This document shows, in pieces, positions 51,715 to 59,966 of a DNA stretch of 64,000 nt. A program made the position numbers and the translations under genes. Under the pieces are notes generated by a model. It saw only the letters and a list, made by a program, of their open reading frames with translations, searched no databases and had not been told where the DNA came from. Every line of letters begins with the position of its first letter. Positions within the stretch are counted from its first letter, which is position 1. Source of the stretch: Meridianimarinicoccus sp044221805 (GTDB taxonomy: Bacteria; Pseudomonadota; Alphaproteobacteria; Rhodobacterales; Rhodobacteraceae); NCBI GenBank assembly GCA_044221805.1, contig JBGAOK010000001.1:1-64000 (forward strand), in the 5' to 3' direction.

Positions 51715-52482
51715 ATGCAGATCGCGGACAGGGCGTTCATGGTGACGGGCGCGGCCTCGGGGCTGGGCGCGGCAGTGGCGGGGATGCTGGTCGCAGGTGG
51801 CGGCCGGGTGATGCTGGTTGACGTGGACGCCGAGGCGGGCGAAGCGCGCGCCGCCGGGCTGGGCACGGCTGCCCGCTTCGCCCGGACCGACGTCACCAGC
51901 GAAGCGGACGGCCGGGCGGCCGTCGCCGCGGCGATCGCGGCCTTCGGACGTCTGGACGGGCTGGTGAACTGCGCCGGAGTGGCGCCGGGCGAGAAGATCC
52001 TCGGCCGTGACGGCGCGCACCGGCTCGACATCTTCGCGCGGGCGGTTGCGATCAATCTTGTCGGCACTTTCAACATGCTGCGGCTGGCGGCCGAGGCGAT
52101 GGCCGGGGCCGAACCCGGTCCCGGCGGCGAGCGCGGTGTCATCGTCAACACCGCCTCGATTGCCGCCTATGACGGGCAGATCGGGCAGGCGGCCTATGCC
52201 GCCTCGAAGGGCGGGGTCGCGTCCCTGACGCTGCCGGCGGCCCGCGAGCTGGCGCGCAGCGGCATCCGCGTCGTCACCATCGCGCCGGGGATCTTCGCCA
52301 CGCCGATGATGGCCGCGATGCCGCAACCGGTCCAGGACGCGCTTGGCGCCTCGGTGCCGTTTCCGTCGCGGCTGGGCGACCCGGCGGAATTCGCCGCGCT
52401 GGTCCGGCACATCTTCGAAAACCAGATGCTGAACGGCGAGGTCATCCGGCTCGATGGCGCGCTGCGGATGGCAGCCAGGTGA
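51715..52482 (+). CDS. SDR, 3-hydroxyacyl-CoA dehydrogenase type II-like (HSD10-like)
   Basis: A 255-residue SDR: TGAASGLGAAVAGML (about 9-23), DVDAEAG after the second strand indicating NAD, NCAGVAPGEKI (about 84), catalytic NTASIAAYDGQIGQAAYAAS with YAASK (about 160) and IAPGIFATPMM. This pattern matches human HSD17B10-type 3-hydroxy-2-methylacyl-CoA dehydrogenases and their bacterial counterparts in beta-oxidation clusters. It would oxidise the 3-hydroxyacyl-CoA to the 3-ketoacyl-CoA. A strong GAGGGGGG/AGGA site precedes the ATG. First gene of the beta-oxidation operon. Confidence 0.9.
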   Translation: MQIADRAFMVTGAASGLGAAVAGMLVAGGGRVMLVDVDAEAGEARAAGLGTAARFARTDVTSEADGRAAVAAAIAAFGRLDGLVNCAGVAPGEKILGRDGAHRLDIFARAVAINLVGTFNMLRLAAEAMAGAEPGPGGERGVIVNTASIAAYDGQIGQAAYAASKGGVASLTLPAARELARSGIRVVTIAPGIFATPMMAAMPQPVQDALGASVPFPSRLGDPAEFAALVRHIFENQMLNGEVIRLDGALRMAAR

Positions 52483-52510
52483 AACGGGACACAAGGGGGA
52501 GGACGGACCG

Positions 52511-53701
52511 ATGACCAGCACCGATCCGATTGTCATCGTGGGCGCGGCACGCACCCCGATGGGCGGCTTTCAGGGCGATCTTGCCGGGGCCCAGGCGTCC
52601 GCACTGGGGGCGGCGGCCATCGCGGCCGCGGTGTCCGGCGCGGGACTGGACCCCGCCGCGGTCGACGAGGTGATCATGGGCTGCGTCCTGCCGGCGGGGC
52701 AGGGCCAGGCGCCGGCCCGGCAGGCGGCGATCGCAGCGGGGATGCCGCTGGGCGCCGGCGCGACCACCATCAACAAGATGTGCGGCTCGGGGATGAAGGC
52801 GGCGATGCTGGCCCATGACCTCATCGCGGCGGGTTCGGCGGCCGCGGTGGTCGCCGGCGGCATGGAGAGCATGAGCAACGCGCCCTATCTGCTGCCCAAG
52901 GCGCGGGCAGGCCTGCGGATGGGCCACGGCCAGGTCATGGACCACATGTTTCTCGACGGGCTCGAGGACGCCTACGACAAGGGCCGCCTGATGGGCACCT
53001 TTGCCGAGGACTGCGCGCAGGCCTTCCAGTTCACCCGCGAGGCACAGGACGGCTATGCCATCGCCTCGCTGCAGCGGGCCCGGACGGCGATCGCCGAGGG
53101 CCGCTTCGCCGCCGAGATCACCCCGGTCACCGTGCGCACGGGCCGGGCCGAGACCCGCGTCGCCGTGGACGAGCAGCCCGGCAAGGCGCAGCCCGACCGG
53201 ATCCCGACCCTTCGCCCGGCCTTCCGCGAGGGCGGCACCGTGACCGCCGCGAATTCCTCGTCGATCTCGGACGGGGCGGCGGCGATGGTGCTGATGCGCG
53301 CCTCCGAGGCGGAACGGCGCGGCCTGACCCCGCGGGCCGTGCTGGTGGGCCACGCCACCTTCGCCGACCGGCCGAGCCTGTTTCCCACCGCGCCGGTCGG
53401 CGCGATCCGCCGTTTGTCCGAGAAGACCGGCTGGGCGTTGGGCGATGTGGACCTGTTCGAGGTGAACGAGGCCTTCGCGGTCGTCGCCATGGTGGCGATG
53501 CAGGAGCTTGGCCTGCCCCACGAGGCGGTCAATGTCCACGGCGGGGCCTGTGCCCTTGGCCATCCCGTTGGCGCCTCGGGGGCGCGGGTGATGGTGACGC
53601 TGTTGGCGGCGCTGGAGACCTATGGGTTGAAGCGGGGGGTGGCCTCGCTTTGCATCGGCGGCGGCGAGGCCACCGCCGTGGCACTGGAGAGGGTCGCCTG
53701 A
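52511..53701 (+). CDS. Thiolase (acetyl-CoA acyltransferase)
   Basis: A 396-residue thiolase. Nucleophilic cysteine in NKMCGSGMKA (about 90), the VAGGMESMSNAPYLLP block, the histidine of NVHGGACALGHPVGASGAR (about 350) and second cysteine in SLCIGGGEATA (about 382). It cleaves 3-ketoacyl-CoA with CoA to acetyl- or propionyl-CoA and a shortened acyl-CoA. Start ATG 52511 follows a GGGGGAGGA-like site. Stop overlaps the next gene by one base (TGATG). Confidence 0.93.
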   Translation: MTSTDPIVIVGAARTPMGGFQGDLAGAQASALGAAAIAAAVSGAGLDPAAVDEVIMGCVLPAGQGQAPARQAAIAAGMPLGAGATTINKMCGSGMKAAMLAHDLIAAGSAAAVVAGGMESMSNAPYLLPKARAGLRMGHGQVMDHMFLDGLEDAYDKGRLMGTFAEDCAQAFQFTREAQDGYAIASLQRARTAIAEGRFAAEITPVTVRTGRAETRVAVDEQPGKAQPDRIPTLRPAFREGGTVTAANSSSISDGAAAMVLMRASEAERRGLTPRAVLVGHATFADRPSLFPTAPVGAIRRLSEKTGWALGDVDLFEVNEAFAVVAMVAMQELGLPHEAVNVHGGACALGHPVGASGARVMVTLLAALETYGLKRGVASLCIGGGEATAVALERVA

Positions 53702-54828
53702 TGCTGCTGACAGAGACACAGGAACAGATCCGCGAGGCGGTACGCAGCTTCGCGCAGGACCGGCTTGCCCCCGGTGCGGCCGGGCGCGATGCGGCCCGGA
53801 CCTTCCCGGCGGCGCAGATCGCCGAGATGGGCGCGCTTGGCTTCATGGGAATGCTGGTGCCCGAGGCCTATGGCGGCTCGGATCTCGGCATCGCGGCCTA
53901 TGCGCTGGCGCTCGAGGAGATCGCCGCCGCGGATGGCGCGTGTTCGACCGTCGTGTCGGTGCATTCCTCGGTTGGCTGCGTGCCGATCCTGCGCTTCGGC
54001 ACCGAGGCGCAGAAGGCGCAGTTCCTGCCGAAGATGGCGGCGGGGGAGTGGATCGGGGCCTTCGCGCTGACCGAACCCCAGGCGGGCTCGGACGCGGCGG
54101 CGCTGCGCACCCGGGCGCGCCGGGACGGCGACGACTATGTCATCGACGGCACCAAGCAGTTCATCACCTCGGGCAAGAACGGCAACGTGGCCATCGTCTT
54201 CGCTGTGACCGACCCGGCAGCGGGCAAGCGGGGCATCTCGGCCTTCATCGTGCCGACCGACACCCCGGGATACGAGGTGATCCGGGTCGAGGACAAGCTC
54301 GGCCAGCACGCCTCGGACACCTGCGCGCTGGCCTTCACGGAGATGCGCGTGCCGGCCGCGAACCGGCTGGGCGCCGAGGGGGACGGCTATCGCATCGCGC
54401 TGGCCAATCTGGAGGGCGGCCGTATCGGCATCGCCGCCCAGGCCGTCGGCATGGCACGGGCGGCCTTCGAGGCGGCCCGGGCCTATGCCGCCGAGCGGGT
54501 GACCTTCGGCCAGCCGATCATCCGGCATCAGGCGGTGGCCTTCCGGCTGGCGGACATGGCGACGCGGATCGAGACGGCCCGGCAGATGCTCTTGCACGCC
54601 GCCGCCCTGCGCGAGGCGGGGCGGCCCTGCCTGACCGAGGCGTCGATGGCCAAGCTCGTCGCGTCCGAGATGGCCGAGGCGGTCTGTTCGGCGGCGATCC
54701 AGATCCATGGCGGCTATGGCTATCTTGCGGACTATCCGGTCGAGCGGATCTATCGGGACGTCCGCGTCTGCCAGATCTACGAAGGCACCAGCGACGTGCA
54801 GCGGCTGGTGATCGCGCGGTCGCTCTGA
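53701..54828 (+). CDS. Acyl-CoA dehydrogenase
   Basis: A 375-residue FAD enzyme: GFMGMLVPEAYGGSDLG (about 44), FALTEPQAGSDAAALRTRA (about 122), ITSGKNGNVAIVFAVTD, ERVTFGQPIIRHQAVAFRLA (about 266) and catalytic glutamate in QIYEGTSDVQRLV (about 360). It catalyses the first beta-oxidation step on the acid imported and activated by the neighbouring system. Start is fixed by one-base TGATG coupling with the thiolase gene; in-frame codons upstream belong to the shadow of that gene. Confidence 0.92.
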   Translation: MLLTETQEQIREAVRSFAQDRLAPGAAGRDAARTFPAAQIAEMGALGFMGMLVPEAYGGSDLGIAAYALALEEIAAADGACSTVVSVHSSVGCVPILRFGTEAQKAQFLPKMAAGEWIGAFALTEPQAGSDAAALRTRARRDGDDYVIDGTKQFITSGKNGNVAIVFAVTDPAAGKRGISAFIVPTDTPGYEVIRVEDKLGQHASDTCALAFTEMRVPAANRLGAEGDGYRIALANLEGGRIGIAAQAVGMARAAFEAARAYAAERVTFGQPIIRHQAVAFRLADMATRIETARQMLLHAAALREAGRPCLTEASMAKLVASEMAEAVCSAAIQIHGGYGYLADYPVERIYRDVRVCQIYEGTSDVQRLVIARSL

Positions 54829-55976
54829 TGGTCGGGGCGCTCGACGGGGTGAGGGTGGTGGAACTGGTGGGGCTGGGGCCCTGCCCGTTCGCGGCGATGA
54901 TGCTGGCCGATCACGGGGCCGAGGTGCTGCGCATCCATGGCCTTCGGCCGCGGCGCGGCATCCCTTCGGTGGACACGGCGGGCGATGTGCTTGCCCGTGG
55001 GCGGGCCTCGATCGCGCTGGACCTGAAGCAACCCGCGGGGCTGGCGCTGGCTCTGGAGCTTGTGGCCGGTGCCGACGCGGTGGTCGAGGGCTTCCGCCCC
55101 GGCGTGACCGAACGGCTGGGGCTCGGCCCGGAGGCGTGCCTGGCGCGGAATCCGCGGCTGGTCTATGGCCGGATGACCGGCTGGGGCCAGGATGGTCCGC
55201 TGGCCGAGCGTGCCGGGCACGACATCAACTACGTCGCGCTGTCGGGGGCGCTGCATGCCATCGGCCCGCGCGAGCGACCAGTGCCGCCGCTCAACCTGCT
55301 GGGCGATTTCGCTGGGGGCGGCATGATGCTGGCCTTCGGCGTCCTGGCCGCGGTGCTGAGCGCGCGGGCGACGGGCCAGGGCCAGGTGGTGGACGCGGCC
55401 ATGACCGACGGGACCGCGCTGATCGCGGCAATGATCCACGGCTTCCGAAGCGCCGGCGCCTGGCAGAGCCGGCGGGAATCCAACCTTCTCGACGGCGGCG
55501 CGTATTTCTATGACATCTATCGCTGCGCCGACGGGCGCTTCGTCGCCGTGGGCGCGATCGAGCCGCAGTTCCACACCGTGCTGCTGCAGGGGCTCGGGCT
55601 TGACCCGGCGTCCTTCGACCAGGCGGACACGGCGCTCTGGCCGGCAGCGCGGTCGCGTCTGGCCGAACGCTTCGCGCAGGCGCCCCGGGATCACTGGGCG
55701 GCGCTGTTCGACGGCCTGGACGCCTGCGTGACGCCGGTGCTGGACTGGGACGAGGCGATGCGCCACCCGCACAACCGCGCCCGTGGCACCCATGCCGAGA
55801 TCGGCGGCGTGGCGCAGCCGATGCCGGCGCCACGGTTCAGCGCCACACCGGCCGCCCGGCCGACGCCGCCGCGGCTGCCCGGCGCGGACACGCCCGCGGT
55901 GCTGGCCGGCTGGGGCATTGCCGAAACCACCTGCGAGACCTTGCTGAAGCAGGGCATCCTGAGCCTGTGGACCTGA
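54828..55976 (+). CDS. CaiB/BaiF family, alpha-methylacyl-CoA racemase-like
   Basis: A 382-residue class III CoA-transferase-fold protein. Characteristic racemase motifs: GLGPCPFAAMMLADHGAEVL (about 15-35), GRMTGWGQDGPLAERAGHDI (catalytic His, about 125), NYVALSGAL, and LLGDFAGGGM with the catalytic Asp (about 155). These match alpha-methylacyl-CoA racemases, which epimerise 2-methyl groups so that branched acyl-CoAs can enter beta-oxidation. That suggests the cluster degrades a 2-methyl-branched or isoprenoid/steroid-side-chain-like acid. Start coupled by TGATG to the dehydrogenase stop. Confidence 0.88.
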   Translation: MVGALDGVRVVELVGLGPCPFAAMMLADHGAEVLRIHGLRPRRGIPSVDTAGDVLARGRASIALDLKQPAGLALALELVAGADAVVEGFRPGVTERLGLGPEACLARNPRLVYGRMTGWGQDGPLAERAGHDINYVALSGALHAIGPRERPVPPLNLLGDFAGGGMMLAFGVLAAVLSARATGQGQVVDAAMTDGTALIAAMIHGFRSAGAWQSRRESNLLDGGAYFYDIYRCADGRFVAVGAIEPQFHTVLLQGLGLDPASFDQADTALWPAARSRLAERFAQAPRDHWAALFDGLDACVTPVLDWDEAMRHPHNRARGTHAEIGGVAQPMPAPRFSATPAARPTPPRLPGADTPAVLAGWGIAETTCETLLKQGILSLWT

Positions 55977-56007
55977 GCTGTCGTGACATCCATCCGAGAG
56001 AACCGCC

Positions 56008-56781
56008 ATGTATGAGACCATCGAAGTCACCCGGGACGGCCGTGTCGCGGTGATCCGGCTGAACCGGCCGAAGCAGCTGAACGCGCTGAATACCACCCTG
56101 ACCCGCGAGGTCGTCGCCGCCACCGAAGCGATCGAGGCCGATCACTCGATCGGGGCGATCGTCGTCACCGGGTCGGAACGGGCCTTCGCCGCTGGCGCCG
56201 ACATCGCCGAACTGGCCGACAAGTCCGCCGAATACATGATCGAGTCCGACTTCTTCGCCGAGTGGGAGACGTTCGCCCGGTGCAAGACCCCGAAGATCGC
56301 GGCGGTGAACGGCTATGCGCTTGGCGGCGGGTGCGAGCTGATGATGATGTGCGACTTCGCGATTGCAGGGGAAGCCGCGGTGTTCGGGCAGCCCGAGATC
56401 AAGATCGGCGTCATCGCCGGCATGGCCGGCACCCAGCGGATGACCCGGCTGATCGGGCGGGCCCGGTCGATGGACATGCACCTGACCGGGCGGACGATGG
56501 ATGCGGCCGAGGCGCTTCAGGCCGGCCTCGTCGCCCGGGTGGTGCCCGACGCCGAGGTGTTTCCGACGGCGATGGCGGCGGCGCGCACGGTCGCGTCGTT
56601 TTCCCGGCCCGCAGTCAGACTGGCCCGCGACACCATCATGCGTGCAGAGGAACTGCCGCTGTCGGAAGGCATCCTCTACGCCCGCAGTCTGTTCCACCGC
56701 CTGTTCGGCAGCCACGACCAGCGGGAAGGCATGCGTGCCTTCCTCGAGAAGCGTCCGCCCAAGTTCGACGGGATCGATTGA
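56008..56781 (+). CDS. Enoyl-CoA hydratase
   Basis: A 257-residue crotonase. NRPKQLNALNTTLTREV (about 15), oxyanion hole AFAAGADIAELAD (about 62), the first catalytic glutamate region YALGGGCELMMMCDFAI (about 104) and PEIKIGVIAGMAGTQRMTRL with the second glutamate (about 130). It hydrates 2-enoyl-CoA in the beta-oxidation set and could also serve the valine operon, which lacks its own methacrylyl-CoA hydratase. Last gene of the operon; a stem-loop overlaps its stop codon. Confidence 0.92.
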   Translation: MYETIEVTRDGRVAVIRLNRPKQLNALNTTLTREVVAATEAIEADHSIGAIVVTGSERAFAAGADIAELADKSAEYMIESDFFAEWETFARCKTPKIAAVNGYALGGGCELMMMCDFAIAGEAAVFGQPEIKIGVIAGMAGTQRMTRLIGRARSMDMHLTGRTMDAAEALQAGLVARVVPDAEVFPTAMAAARTVASFSRPAVRLARDTIMRAEELPLSEGILYARSLFHRLFGSHDQREGMRAFLEKRPPKFDGID

Positions 56782-56808
56782 CCGGCGTGATGCTGCAAGA
56801 CGCCGGTC
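56780..56808 (+). terminator. Stem-loop at the end of the beta-oxidation operon
   Basis: GACCGGCG (56780-56787) and CGCCGGTC (56801-56808) form an 8-bp perfect stem with a 13-base loop starting at the hydratase stop codon. No T-run follows, so termination would be weak or factor-assisted. Confidence 0.45.
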
Positions 56809-56856
56809 GGGCCGCGCCGGCCGGGCGACTCTGTGCAACGCGGCTGTGCCTACGGT

Positions 56857-57136
56857 TCAGATGCCGAAGCGTTCCGGCAGCACGCCGCGCGAGCGGTAGG
56901 TCTCGATCCGGCGGTCGATCTCGGCCGCGTCCAGCACGGCGCCCTGGATGATTGCCGGCTCGTAGGCGGCGAGGCCCTTTCGCACGGCCGCCAGATTGGT
57001 GACGGCCCCGCCCATGCCGAGCAGCGCGTCGGGAACCGGCCGGCCGTCAAGGCGGGTGAGGTCGGCGGAATTCGCCGCCAGGGCCGCGCGCAGGACGTCC
57101 TCGGACACGGCCCGGTCCAGCCCGAAACGTGCGCTG
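56857..57136 (-). pseudogene. Ppx/GppA phosphatase, 3' fragment
   Basis: About 93 codons on the minus strand read RFGLDRAVSEDVLRAAL, then DALLGMGGAVTNLAAVRKGL and IQGAVLDAAEIDRRIETYRS, matching the part of Ppx/GppA exopolyphosphatases after the second nucleotide-fold motif (GxGGxxT). The upstream two thirds are missing: similarity stops near 57136, where IS5-family sequence begins. No start codon is available in the proper place, so it is a dead fragment. The short protein end also suggests a truncated 3' side. Confidence 0.65.
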
Positions 57137-57650
57137 TATCGGGCGGCGCCCCATCAGTCTGCTGGTCGACATCGAGCCATGGCGCCGCCGCCGGTCCGGG
57201 GCCCATGGCGAGGTGGATCAAGGTCCTGGGCGACGGCGATTGGCAGCCCCGCAAGCATGGGCCGCTGGGCCGCCGCCAATGGCGCAAGGTGCATCTGGCA
57301 ATGGATACGGCCACGGCCGACATCCGCGCCGTCGAGGTCACCCCACCTCGCGCTCCTCATTGCCGGAACTGCCCGGGCTGACGCCCGAGGATGAACAGAA
57401 CGGTATCCGGACCGCCGACGGCGCCTGTGAAACGCGCCGTTCCCACACCGCCAGCACCGTCCGGCAGGCCACTCAGATCAAATCGACCCGCAAGAACGGG
57501 CGGCCATGGAAGGAAGACTGTCCGGCGGCGAAGGCGCGAAACGAGACGCTTCGCGCCCCACAGCACCATGGCCGGGCGTTCTGGAAGCGCAGGACCGGAT
57601 ACCATGCCCGCATCCGGATCGAGGCCAGGATGCCCTCGCAGGTTCGTCCG
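57137..57650 (+). mobile_element. IS5-family transposase remnant, multiply frameshifted
   Basis: Plus-strand pieces of an IS5-type transposase occur in order but in different frames: ISLLVD near 57150, IKVLGDGDWQPRKHG and WRKVHLAMDTATADIRAVEV (about 57215-57340), then TADGACETRRSHTA (about 57411), RKNGRPWKEDCPAAKARNET (about 57490-57550) and FWKRRTGYHARIRIEARM (about 57580-57632). These follow the usual order through the second catalytic Asp region and the R/K-rich end. Several frameshifts make it non-functional. It truncates the ppx/gppA fragment. Confidence 0.65.
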
Positions 57651-57763
57651 AACCTGTGGCGCCGAAGCTGCTCGACCTCAAGGCATTCGGCGAGCGCATC
57701 GCCGCAAGAGGCGTTGTTGCAGAAAGACGGGTTGAGACGTGACTGCCCCTTTTCCCTTCGGGT

Positions 57764-57853
57764 TCAGGCCACGCGGACGATCTCGGCTGTGCCGAGGGTG
57801 TTGAAGCGGTTCATGAGGGCAACGCGGACGTGGATTTCGGCGGTCTGGCGATC
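57764..57853 (-). mobile_element. Second IS5-family transposase tail, opposite strand
   Basis: On the minus strand, 29 codons read DRQTAEIHVRVALMNRFNTL and end GTAEIVRVA plus TGA, the C-terminus of IS5-type transposases (DRQ.AE.QVR.A.LNRF..LG). It faces the plus-strand remnant about 110 bp away, so at least two related insertions or one insertion with inversion are recorded here. Confidence 0.6.
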
Positions 57854-58317
57854 TGGATTCCGTGGATTCGTGATGTGAATCCTTAACGGTGAGAGTTCTG
57901 CAACAATGCCCATCTCCATCCTCCTGGATTGCCATTGCATCGCAGCCGCAGAGCCGGACGACCGGCCCAGGCGAGACGCTGCCGTCCGGGACTTCGCTGG
58001 AAGCGAAGGACCCCGACATCCACGGAAGGGCGCCTCGCGACGCGTTCGCTCGACCTGAACCCGAAGCCGGGCACACCGCGCCCCGGGGACGCGCCTTTCA
58101 GGCCTGTCTCATGGCCACGGCGCGGGTCCTGTCCGTGGTCCACGTCAACAACCAGGGGGAGCGGCAAATGTTCCGGGCCTGTCGGCAGCCCTTGTCGGGT
58201 CTCGGGGTCCGGCGCGCCGGACGTGTCACCCAGTGCCGTGCGAACAAAGATCGGCGAGCCGGGTTCTGGGGAAGCGCGATCAGCGGATCGCTGCCACTAT
58301 CGGGAAGGGAGCCCGCC
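57854..58317. other. 464-bp stretch with no gene recognised
   Basis: Only short or unconvincing frames. It must contain the promoter of the small membrane-protein gene at 58318; no clear -35/-10 pair could be picked. Possibly includes further IS debris at its left end. Confidence 0.4.
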
Positions 58318-58641
58318 ATGAACCACCAGGACCGCAAAGTGACCACGGATCTGCTGCGCCACCGGATCGACCACGGCCGCAGCGGTGACAAGAAGGGCTT
58401 TCCTGATCCCGCCGCAGCGCCGCTGGGGACGGATGACGAAGCCGCGGGTACGACTCCGACGCCCGCTCAGGTCGCGCATGCCTGGGAACACGAAGTGCTG
58501 CGCCGCCCGGACGAGCAGGACGTCACCGAAACGGGGCCGGTGCGTCCGGGCAAGGCCGATCGGCGTCCGGATCCTCGGGTCTGGATCCTGTTGTCCGCCG
58601 CCGCGATGTTGGCCGCGATCGCATTCGCCGCGATGCTCTGA
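58318..58641 (+). CDS. Small tail-anchored membrane protein, conserved hypothetical
   Basis: A 107-residue protein. The first roughly 80 residues are hydrophilic with the pattern MNHQDRKVTTDLLRHRIDHG, then FPDPAAAPLGTDDEAAGTTP and PTPAQV, which I associate with small alphaproteobacterial proteins of unknown function. The last roughly 20 residues form one membrane helix (VWILLSAAAMLAAIAFAAML), so the protein is probably anchored by its C-terminus. The ATG has a strong GGGAAGGGA site; the frame is open upstream but without similarity. Such proteins are often stress-induced, and a PhyR-like gene lies 2.7 kb downstream, but a functional link is only a guess. Confidence 0.7.
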   Translation: MNHQDRKVTTDLLRHRIDHGRSGDKKGFPDPAAAPLGTDDEAAGTTPTPAQVAHAWEHEVLRRPDEQDVTETGPVRPGKADRRPDPRVWILLSAAAMLAAIAFAAML

Positions 58642-58814
58642 CCACAAGTCGGTCCAGATCGCGCCCGGTTCCCGCTGGAAGCCTGCCATGCGTGTGACGC
58701 CTGGGCACCATCGCGGCAATATGATGGCATTCCCCCTCGCCGTCCTGCTGCTCCGCCGCCCTTCCTGCTAGTCTCGGTCATTTCGTGAGACTCGGGGAAG
58801 CGAAAGGTCACAGA

Positions 58815-59906
58815 ATGCATGTCGAGCATGAAGACCCTTCAAGGGGCAGATGGGATCAGACTGTCGCCGCAGCCTGGGGAGACCGCCAGCCATGGCTGTG
58901 CGGATTCAACTATCTGCCCAGCAGCGCGGTCAATTTTCTTGAGATGTGGCGGGGCGCCACCTTCGACGCCGACCTGATCGACCGCGAGCTCGGCTGGGCC
59001 GCGGCGATCGGCTTCAACGCCGTGCGGACCAACCTGCACTACCTGGACTGGGTGTTCGACCGGGACGGGCTGATGCAGCGGGTCGACCGGTTCCTCGACA
59101 TCGCCAGCCGCCACGGCATCGCCACGATGCTGTGCCTGTTCGACGATTGCGAGTTCTCCGGCACCGCGCCGCAATGGGGGCCGCAACCGGATCCGCTGCC
59201 CGGGGTGCACAACAGCCGCGCGATCGGCAGTCCCGGGCGCGCGCTTGTCGCCGACCGCGGCGAATGGCCGTTCCTGCGCGGCTATGTCCACGACTTCCTC
59301 ACCCGTTTCGGCCAGGACCCGCGCGTGGTGGTCTGGGACCTCTACAACGAGCCCGGCAACCGCGCGATCTTCTCGACCGGCGCCACCCAGGGCCTGCACG
59401 GCGACGAGCTGGAGCCGGCGAGCATGGACCTGATGCGCGCGAGCTTTGCCTGGGCGCGGGAAGTGGCACCTTCGCAGCCCCTGACGGTGGCGCTGTGGCG
59501 GATCGGCGCGATCGGGTCCGACCCTTTCCCGCATCCGATCGACAAGGAAGCGCTGGCGCTGTCGGATGTGGTCAGCTTCCATGCCTACTGCCCGTTGCCG
59601 CAGATGCGCTATCTTTCCGACGCGCTCGAGGCGTCCGGGCGGCCGCTGTTCTGCACCGAATGGATGGCCCGCACCATCGACAGCCGCATCGGCGAACAGC
59701 TGCCCTATTTCCGCGAGCGCAACATCGGCGCCTTCCAGTGGGGCCTGGTGAAGGGGCGTACCCAGACATATCTGCCGTGGCCCGGCTTCGCCGCGCCCGA
59801 GTCCGGGAACCAGGAGTGGTTCCACGACATTCTCTCCGAGGACGGCCAGCCCTATGCGCCGTCCGAACTGGAAACGATCCGCGCCCTGCAGATCGTGAAA
59901 GCCTGA
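58815..59906 (+). CDS. Glycoside hydrolase, cellulase (GH5-like, clan A) family
   Basis: A 363-residue (beta/alpha)8 hydrolase without a signal peptide. The start of the barrel reads GFNYLPSSAVNFLEMW, the acid/base glutamate is in VVWDLYNEPGN (about 190) and the nucleophile glutamate in PLFCTEWMART (about 285), the normal clan A spacing. Lack of a signal peptide and the neighbouring glycosyltransferase and glf genes suggest it works in synthesis or trimming of a surface polysaccharide rather than in cellulose digestion. Start 58815 is preferred over the in-frame GTG 58785; the ribosome site GAAAGG is modest. Confidence 0.82.
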   Translation: MHVEHEDPSRGRWDQTVAAAWGDRQPWLCGFNYLPSSAVNFLEMWRGATFDADLIDRELGWAAAIGFNAVRTNLHYLDWVFDRDGLMQRVDRFLDIASRHGIATMLCLFDDCEFSGTAPQWGPQPDPLPGVHNSRAIGSPGRALVADRGEWPFLRGYVHDFLTRFGQDPRVVVWDLYNEPGNRAIFSTGATQGLHGDELEPASMDLMRASFAWAREVAPSQPLTVALWRIGAIGSDPFPHPIDKEALALSDVVSFHAYCPLPQMRYLSDALEASGRPLFCTEWMARTIDSRIGEQLPYFRERNIGAFQWGLVKGRTQTYLPWPGFAAPESGNQEWFHDILSEDGQPYAPSELETIRALQIVKA

Positions 59907-59966
59907 CCGCTGGCGCCTCGCCCGGGGGGCCGGATTTTCGGGCGCCCGCGGCGATGGAGTGACAGC

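Noticed and set aside
52442..53719. Minus-strand frame of 425 codons opposite the thiolase gene
   Set aside because: Shadow composition, no motif, and the thiolase on the other strand has all active-site residues.
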